Part shown: one piece after another, positions 6,834-10,442 of the stretch
How positions within the stretch are numbered: the stretch's first letter is position 1
Layout of the letters: every line of letters starts with the position of its first letter
DNA from: Candidatus Acidiferrales bacterium
Lineage (GTDB): Bacteria > Acidobacteriota > Terriglobia > Acidiferrales > UBA7541
Direction: 5' to 3'
NCBI GenBank assembly: GCA_030044295.1
Contig: JASHWB010000067.1
Location: 1 to 10,442 of the forward strand
DNA: 10,442 nt
Notes under the pieces: model-generated
Databases searched by the model: none
Seen by the model: the letters and a program-made list of their open reading frames with translations, nothing else
What the model was told of the DNA's origin: nothing
Translations under genes and position numbers: made by a program

Positions 6834-9158
6834 ATGAGCGAGCCATTGCAAAACACTCGGAGATACCCCTTCCGAGCGGCCTGTACTCTCTTTGCGGTCT
6901 GCACTTCGGTGATCGTCCTGTTGTCAGCGGGCTGCTCAGCAAATCCTGCAGTCCGCAAGAAGCATTATCTCGAGAGTGGCGACGCATACATGCAGCGCGG
7001 GAAGTATCCGTCGGCGGTTATCGAGTTCCTTAACGCAATTCAGGTCGACCCTCAATTCGCGGCAGCGCATTACGAATTGGCGCAATGTTATATCAAGCAG
7101 GGAAACCTGAGAGGAGCATATCAAGAGCTGTCGCGCACGGTCGAGATAGAACCTGCCCACTCCAAAGCTCAACTCGAACTGGCCACTCTTCTCGTGAGCG
7201 GCCATCGTTTTCCTGATGCTCGCAGCCACGCGCAGACTGTGCTAAACGCGCAGCCTCGCAATGCCGAGGCAGAAATGATCCTCGCGACAGCGGACGCGGG
7301 AGCGGGCGATCTGGCGAAAGCGATTGGCGAAGCAAAACAAGCTATTGAAATGGATCCGAGCCGCGCGGCTTCTTACGCGGAGCTCGCAAGCTTCTACGAA
7401 AAGAATAATGATCCGGCCGGAGCGAAGCAAAACTTCGAGAAGGCCCGGCAGCTTGCTCCGAAGTCGGCGCCCATAGCCATGGCGTATGGGCGTTTTGAAG
7501 TAAGCCAAAAGAACTGGACCTATGCCGAAAAGCAGTTTGAGTCGGCCGTCTCGCTGGCGCCCGACGATCCAATGCCTCGCGCAGAGCTGGCGGGCCTCTA
7601 TGTTGCAGAAGGAGATCCCAGCAAAGCTGAGCAAGTCTTGCGAGACGCGAAGCAGGTCCTCCCCAACAATCCGGCTGGATATCGCATGCTCGGAGACTTT
7701 TACCTAGTCCAAGGAAACGTGGATAAAGCCGGGGCTGAATTTGCCTCGCTTCACGCGGAGCATCCGAAGGACGATTCCGTTACGACGACCTACATACAGA
7801 TTCTGCTCCAGCAAAATCAAATCGACCACGCTTCAAAGGTTGATGATGCGCTCTTGAAAGCTTCGCCCGCGAACATAAATGCGCAGGTGCTTCGCGGCGA
7901 GATCCTCACGCGCCAAGGCAAGGCCGCGCAAGCGGTGCCACTCCTCGAGTCTGTAGTGAAAAACGCCCCAGATAACGCGTTCGCGCATTATCAGCTTGGC
8001 GTTGCTTACGCTGAGGACTCCAGCACAGGCCAAGCACAGATCGAATGGTCACAAGCCGCTCGCCTGAATCCAGCAATGGTAGAACCGGAACGAGCCCTCT
8101 CCACTCTCGCCGCGCGAAATGGCAACTACGAACTCTTGAAGGACAGTAGCGAACGGTTGATTGAGCTCGAACCGCATTCTTCCGAAGGCTACCTGTTCCA
8201 TGCGAGGGCGCTTGTGGGGAAGGGTGATGCGGCCGGTGCCGAATCCGACTTGAAGAAAGCTATGGAAGTTGCACCTCTGGATGCTGGTCCCTACGCTCGC
8301 ATGGGAGACTTGAAAGCCCAACAAAAGCAGTATCCCGAGGCGGAGGCGCTGTACGAGAAAGCGTTGGCGCTCAACCCGGCTGCGGCCGATGCGCTCGACG
8401 CGCTCGTTACCATAGATCTGGAACGTCAGCAGTTGCCCCAAGCTCTGCGCCGCGTTCAGGATCAAATCGCCCGCCTTCCTAACGACAGCGACTACTATCT
8501 GTTACTCGGCCAGCTCCAGCTCCGCAGCCAGGATTCCGCCAAGGCCGAGCAAGCGCTTGAAAAAGCGACCCAGCTCGATAAACACGACGACGCAGCATTC
8601 ATTCTGCTCGCAGGCGTAGAGGTGTCTCGCGGTTCCACGGACAAGGCTATCAACGTCTACCAACAGGCTCTGGCAGCCAACCCTAAAGACGCACGCATTT
8701 ACGTCGGGCTTGGCGAACTGCTAGAAACACGCGGAGATTGGCAAAAAGCGCAGGGCTTGTATCAGCAAGCTCTGCAGATCGACTCAAGCTATGCGATCGC
8801 GGCGAACAATCTCGCCTACTTGATGCTCGACCACGGCGGGGACGTCAATGTGGCGCTTTCGCTCGCGCAAACTGCGCGACGCGGGCTGCCAAATCTGCCG
8901 AACTCAGCCGATACGCTCGGCTGGGCCTATTATCACGAAGGCGCATACGCCTCCGCAGCCGACACTTTTCAGCAGGCTATCAAAGGAGATCCCAGTAATC
9001 CCACCTATCACTACCATCTGGCGCTCGCCTACGAGAAGGAAAGCAGAGCTTCGATGGCTCGAACGGAGTTTCAAGAAACCCTGAAAATCGATCCCAATTA
9101 CGCACAGGCCAACAACATCAAAGAGCTACTCGCCGGACCGCTGGCGCACGCCCGGTAA
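6834..9158 (+). CDS. TPR-repeat lipoprotein, PrsT-like, 21 tandem TPRs
   Basis: A 774-residue envelope protein. A basic N-terminus and hydrophobic core (about 15-30) lead into a lipobox-like LLSAGC with C34 as the lipidation site. Residues 43-757 then divide into 21 consecutive 34-residue TPR units, broken by only a single extra residue in unit 19. Most units carry the usual small and aromatic TPR positions and end in P-x-x-[A/P/S], for example YELAQCYIKQGNLRGAYQEL; unit 12 is the most degenerate. A 17-residue tail closes the protein. Architecture matches the TPR lipoproteins of PEP-CTERM/EPS systems (PrsT type), and periplasmic TPR lipoproteins such as AlgK scaffold polysaccharide export. 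It is divergent from the EPS operon, which supports the link. TTTGAGGATTC precedes the ATG. Family assignment below 'TPR lipoprotein' is inference. No terminator hairpin is seen after its stop. Confidence 0.88.
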   Translation: MSEPLQNTRRYPFRAACTLFAVCTSVIVLLSAGCSANPAVRKKHYLESGDAYMQRGKYPSAVIEFLNAIQVDPQFAAAHYELAQCYIKQGNLRGAYQELSRTVEIEPAHSKAQLELATLLVSGHRFPDARSHAQTVLNAQPRNAEAEMILATADAGAGDLAKAIGEAKQAIEMDPSRAASYAELASFYEKNNDPAGAKQNFEKARQLAPKSAPIAMAYGRFEVSQKNWTYAEKQFESAVSLAPDDPMPRAELAGLYVAEGDPSKAEQVLRDAKQVLPNNPAGYRMLGDFYLVQGNVDKAGAEFASLHAEHPKDDSVTTTYIQILLQQNQIDHASKVDDALLKASPANINAQVLRGEILTRQGKAAQAVPLLESVVKNAPDNAFAHYQLGVAYAEDSSTGQAQIEWSQAARLNPAMVEPERALSTLAARNGNYELLKDSSERLIELEPHSSEGYLFHARALVGKGDAAGAESDLKKAMEVAPLDAGPYARMGDLKAQQKQYPEAEALYEKALALNPAAADALDALVTIDLERQQLPQALRRVQDQIARLPNDSDYYLLLGQLQLRSQDSAKAEQALEKATQLDKHDDAAFILLAGVEVSRGSTDKAINVYQQALAANPKDARIYVGLGELLETRGDWQKAQGLYQQALQIDSSYAIAANNLAYLMLDHGGDVNVALSLAQTARRGLPNLPNSADTLGWAYYHEGAYASAADTFQQAIKGDPSNPTYHYHLALAYEKESRASMARTEFQETLKIDPNYAQANNIKELLAGPLAHAR

Positions 9159-9279
9159 ACTGCCTTCTCGCCGCCCATCTGCTTTTTGTTGCTCACAATC
9201 GAGCTGCATGTCTTCACTCGCCAGCTAGGCCTTCTCCGATCCGCCCAGACTCTGGTATCGTGTCCTCGCAATTCTCTTC

Positions 9280-9284
9280 GGGGG
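9280..9284 (+). promoter_or_regulatory. Ribosome binding site fixing the small-subunit start
   Basis: GGGGG five bases before ATG 9290. The upstream in-frame GTG at 9260 has no comparable site. The 131-bp gap 9159-9289 otherwise shows no clear promoter, terminator or RNA gene. Confidence 0.5.
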
Positions 9285-9289
9285 CTGTC

Positions 9290-9751
9290 ATGAATGTCAC
9301 CTGCACCATTAATGGCAAAAAACGTTCAGACGAGGTAGAGCCGCGGCTTTTGTTGATCCACTATCTTCGTGAAGTAGTGCAACTGACCGGCTCTCACGTG
9401 GGCTGCGAGACCTCTTTGTGCGGCGCATGCACCGTAGAAGTGAATGGGAAAGCGGTGAAGAGCTGCACGATGTTCGCGGTGCAAGCCGACGGCGCGAACA
9501 TCACCACCATCGAAGGCCTTACCACCGACGGCAAACTCCATCCCCTGCAGCAGGCTTTCTGGGACGAACATGGGTTGCAATGTGGCTTTTGCACGCCAGG
9601 AATGATCATGACGTCGAAGCAGGTTTTGGAGCGCCATGCAAATCCAACCGAAGAGGAAATTCGCCATGGCTTAGCCGGAAATATCTGCCGCTGTACGGGC
9701 TACCAACACATCGTGAACGCGCTCAAAGCGGCAGCTCGCGCGGGGAAGTAG
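9290..9751 (+). CDS. 2Fe-2S small subunit of a xanthine dehydrogenase/CO dehydrogenase family molybdenum hydroxylase (CoxS/XdhC-like)
   Basis: A 153-residue electron-transfer subunit. The plant-type ferredoxin cluster is C39-x4-C44-x2-C47-x11-C59 (GCETSLCGACTVEVNG). The second, all-alpha cluster is C98-x2-C101 (QCGFCTPGMIM) with C133-x-C135 (GNICRCTGYQHIV). Together these are the complete ligand set of the family, at the usual length. It passes electrons from the molybdopterin site of the large subunit to the FAD subunit. ATG 9290 fits the conserved N-terminus MNVTCTINGK, whereas the GTG at 9260 adds ten residues without support. The large-subunit gene follows after 9 bp. No FAD (CoxM) gene precedes it, so one is expected downstream or elsewhere. 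Confidence 0.96.
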   Translation: MNVTCTINGKKRSDEVEPRLLLIHYLREVVQLTGSHVGCETSLCGACTVEVNGKAVKSCTMFAVQADGANITTIEGLTTDGKLHPLQQAFWDEHGLQCGFCTPGMIMTSKQVLERHANPTEEEIRHGLAGNICRCTGYQHIVNALKAAARAGK

Positions 9752-9755
9752 GAGG
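9751..9755 (+). promoter_or_regulatory. Ribosome binding site of the large subunit overlapping the small-subunit stop
   Basis: GGAGG begins on the last base of the TAG stop codon of the small subunit and lies five bases before ATG 9761, which points to co-translation of the pair. Confidence 0.75.
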
Positions 9756-9760
9756 CGAAC

Positions 9761-10442
9761 ATGGCGACCACGGTAGCTGAAATCGGGAGAGAAAAGCTCG
9801 TCGGAAAACGACTGCGGCGGCGCGAAGACCCCCGCCTGATTACCGGCACTGCGACGTACGTGGACGATATTCAAATGGAGGGCATGCAATACGCGGCTAT
9901 CGTTCGCAGCCCGCATGCGGCGGCGAAAATCCGGTCCATCGATACGAAGCAGGCGGAGAAAGCGCCCGGCGTGACCGCTGTGTTTACCGGTGAGGACACG
10001 CAAAAAGTTGGCGGCGTGCCCTGCGGCGCTTCGCTCCCAGGCCTGCGCGTGCCCCATCACAATGTTCTGGCCGTGGATCGTGTGTACTTCGTGGGGCATC
10101 CGGTCGCGGTGGTTGTGGCGCAAAATCGCTACTTGGCGCAGGACGCCGCGGACCTGATCGAAGTCGATTACGAAGCTCTCCCGGCAGTCGCGGAACCGGA
10201 AAAAGCGCTCGCGCCAGGCGCGCCCGCGGTCCATCCGGAGTGGCCCGATAACGTTGCGTTCACGTTTCACCAGGATGGTGGCGACGTGGATAAAGCATTC
10301 GCCGCGGCGGACGTGCTGGTGAAGCAGCGCATTACTAGCCAACGCCTGATCCCGATGGCCATGGAAACGCGCGGGGTGGTGGCCGAGTGGCACGGCGCCG
10401 ACCGCCAGCTGAATCTCTATACCTCAACGCAAATTCCTCATC
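9761..10442 (+). CDS. Molybdopterin-binding large subunit of a xanthine dehydrogenase/CO dehydrogenase family enzyme, N-terminal part only
   Basis: The 227 visible residues begin with the family's GKRLRRREDPRLITGTATYVDDI. Next come MQYAAIVRSPHAAAKIRSID, a VDRVYFVGHPVAVVVAQ block and IEVDYEALPAV, which is the a/b hammerhead domain (about 25-145). The start of the molybdopterin-binding domain follows (TSQRLIPMAMETRGVVAEW, about 194-212). The catalytic loop that separates form I CO dehydrogenase (AYxCSFR) from form II enzymes (AYRGAGR) lies beyond the right edge, so the substrate cannot be assigned. Order small-then-large with a 9-bp spacer marks an operon. It has no evident link to the EPS genes. 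Confidence 0.95.
   Translation, partial: MATTVAEIGREKLVGKRLRRREDPRLITGTATYVDDIQMEGMQYAAIVRSPHAAAKIRSIDTKQAEKAPGVTAVFTGEDTQKVGGVPCGASLPGLRVPHHNVLAVDRVYFVGHPVAVVVAQNRYLAQDAADLIEVDYEALPAVAEPEKALAPGAPAVHPEWPDNVAFTFHQDGGDVDKAFAAADVLVKQRITSQRLIPMAMETRGVVAEWHGADRQLNLYTSTQIPH

Noticed and set aside
6388..7033. Small open frames crossing the divergent intergenic region on both strands (6388-6630 minus, 6470-7033 plus)
   Set aside because: They start at TTG or GTG codons without ribosome sites, cover the sigma-54 promoter or run into the TPR gene in another frame, and show no conserved features.
9260..9289. GTG start ten codons upstream for the 2Fe-2S subunit
   Set aside because: No ribosome site is seen before it, and the family's N-terminus begins at the ATG at 9290.
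9671..10393. 240-codon open frame on the minus strand opposite the molybdopterin subunit gene
   Set aside because: It is antisense to clearly conserved small- and large-subunit coding sequence, and its translation is rich in Arg and His with no recognisable domain. High GC in the real gene explains the open frame.

Overview
The window looks like chromosomal DNA of a Gram-negative bacterium, most plausibly an Acidobacteriota (Terriglobia-like) genome. This is an inference from moderately high GC, the kinase N-terminus beginning MSRIHDALKKAE, and the pairing of an exopolysaccharide (EPS) locus with a molybdenum-hydroxylase pair. No rRNA or other taxonomic marker is present, so the assignment is tentative.

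Positions 1-6391 (minus strand, read right to left) hold one tightly packed operon. In order of transcription it encodes an AAA+ bacterial-enhancer-binding-type regulator, a short Wza-like polysaccharide export (OPX) protein, an outer-membrane beta-barrel protein, a Wzz/GNVR chain-length protein, an ExeA/GspA-like AAA ATPase, and a CpsD/Wzc-type BY-kinase whose 3' end runs off the left edge. Spacings are 14, 1, 56 and 9 bp, then a 4-bp ATGA overlap. The gene set resembles the EPS loci that accompany exosortase A (XrtA/EpsH) in PEP-CTERM bacteria, but no exosortase or glycosyltransferase is inside the window.

Positions 6392-6833 are a divergent 442-bp intergenic region. It carries a near-consensus sigma-54 promoter (TGGCAATCGCTTTGCA, minus strand, 6471-6486) facing the EPS operon, and an imperfect inverted repeat at 6601-6630. 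The first gene of that operon encodes a sigma-54-activator-like ATPase whose catalytic residues are intact but whose GAFTGA (L1) loop is missing. A sigma-54 promoter upstream of an activator homologue that should be unable to engage sigma-54 is the most unusual regulatory feature here.

Positions 6834-9158 (plus strand) encode a lipoprotein made almost wholly of 21 tandem 34-residue TPR units, resembling the PrsT-type TPR lipoproteins of EPS/PEP-CTERM systems. It is probably a periplasmic scaffold for the same secretion system. Positions 9290-10442 (plus strand) begin a functionally unrelated operon: the 2Fe-2S small subunit and the N-terminal part of the molybdopterin large subunit of a xanthine-dehydrogenase/CO-dehydrogenase family enzyme.

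Working model (inference): Wzz, the BY-kinase and the ATPase act at the inner membrane. The OPX protein has no outer-membrane helix, so the adjacent beta-barrel would supply the exit pore, and the TPR lipoprotein could organise the periplasmic part.
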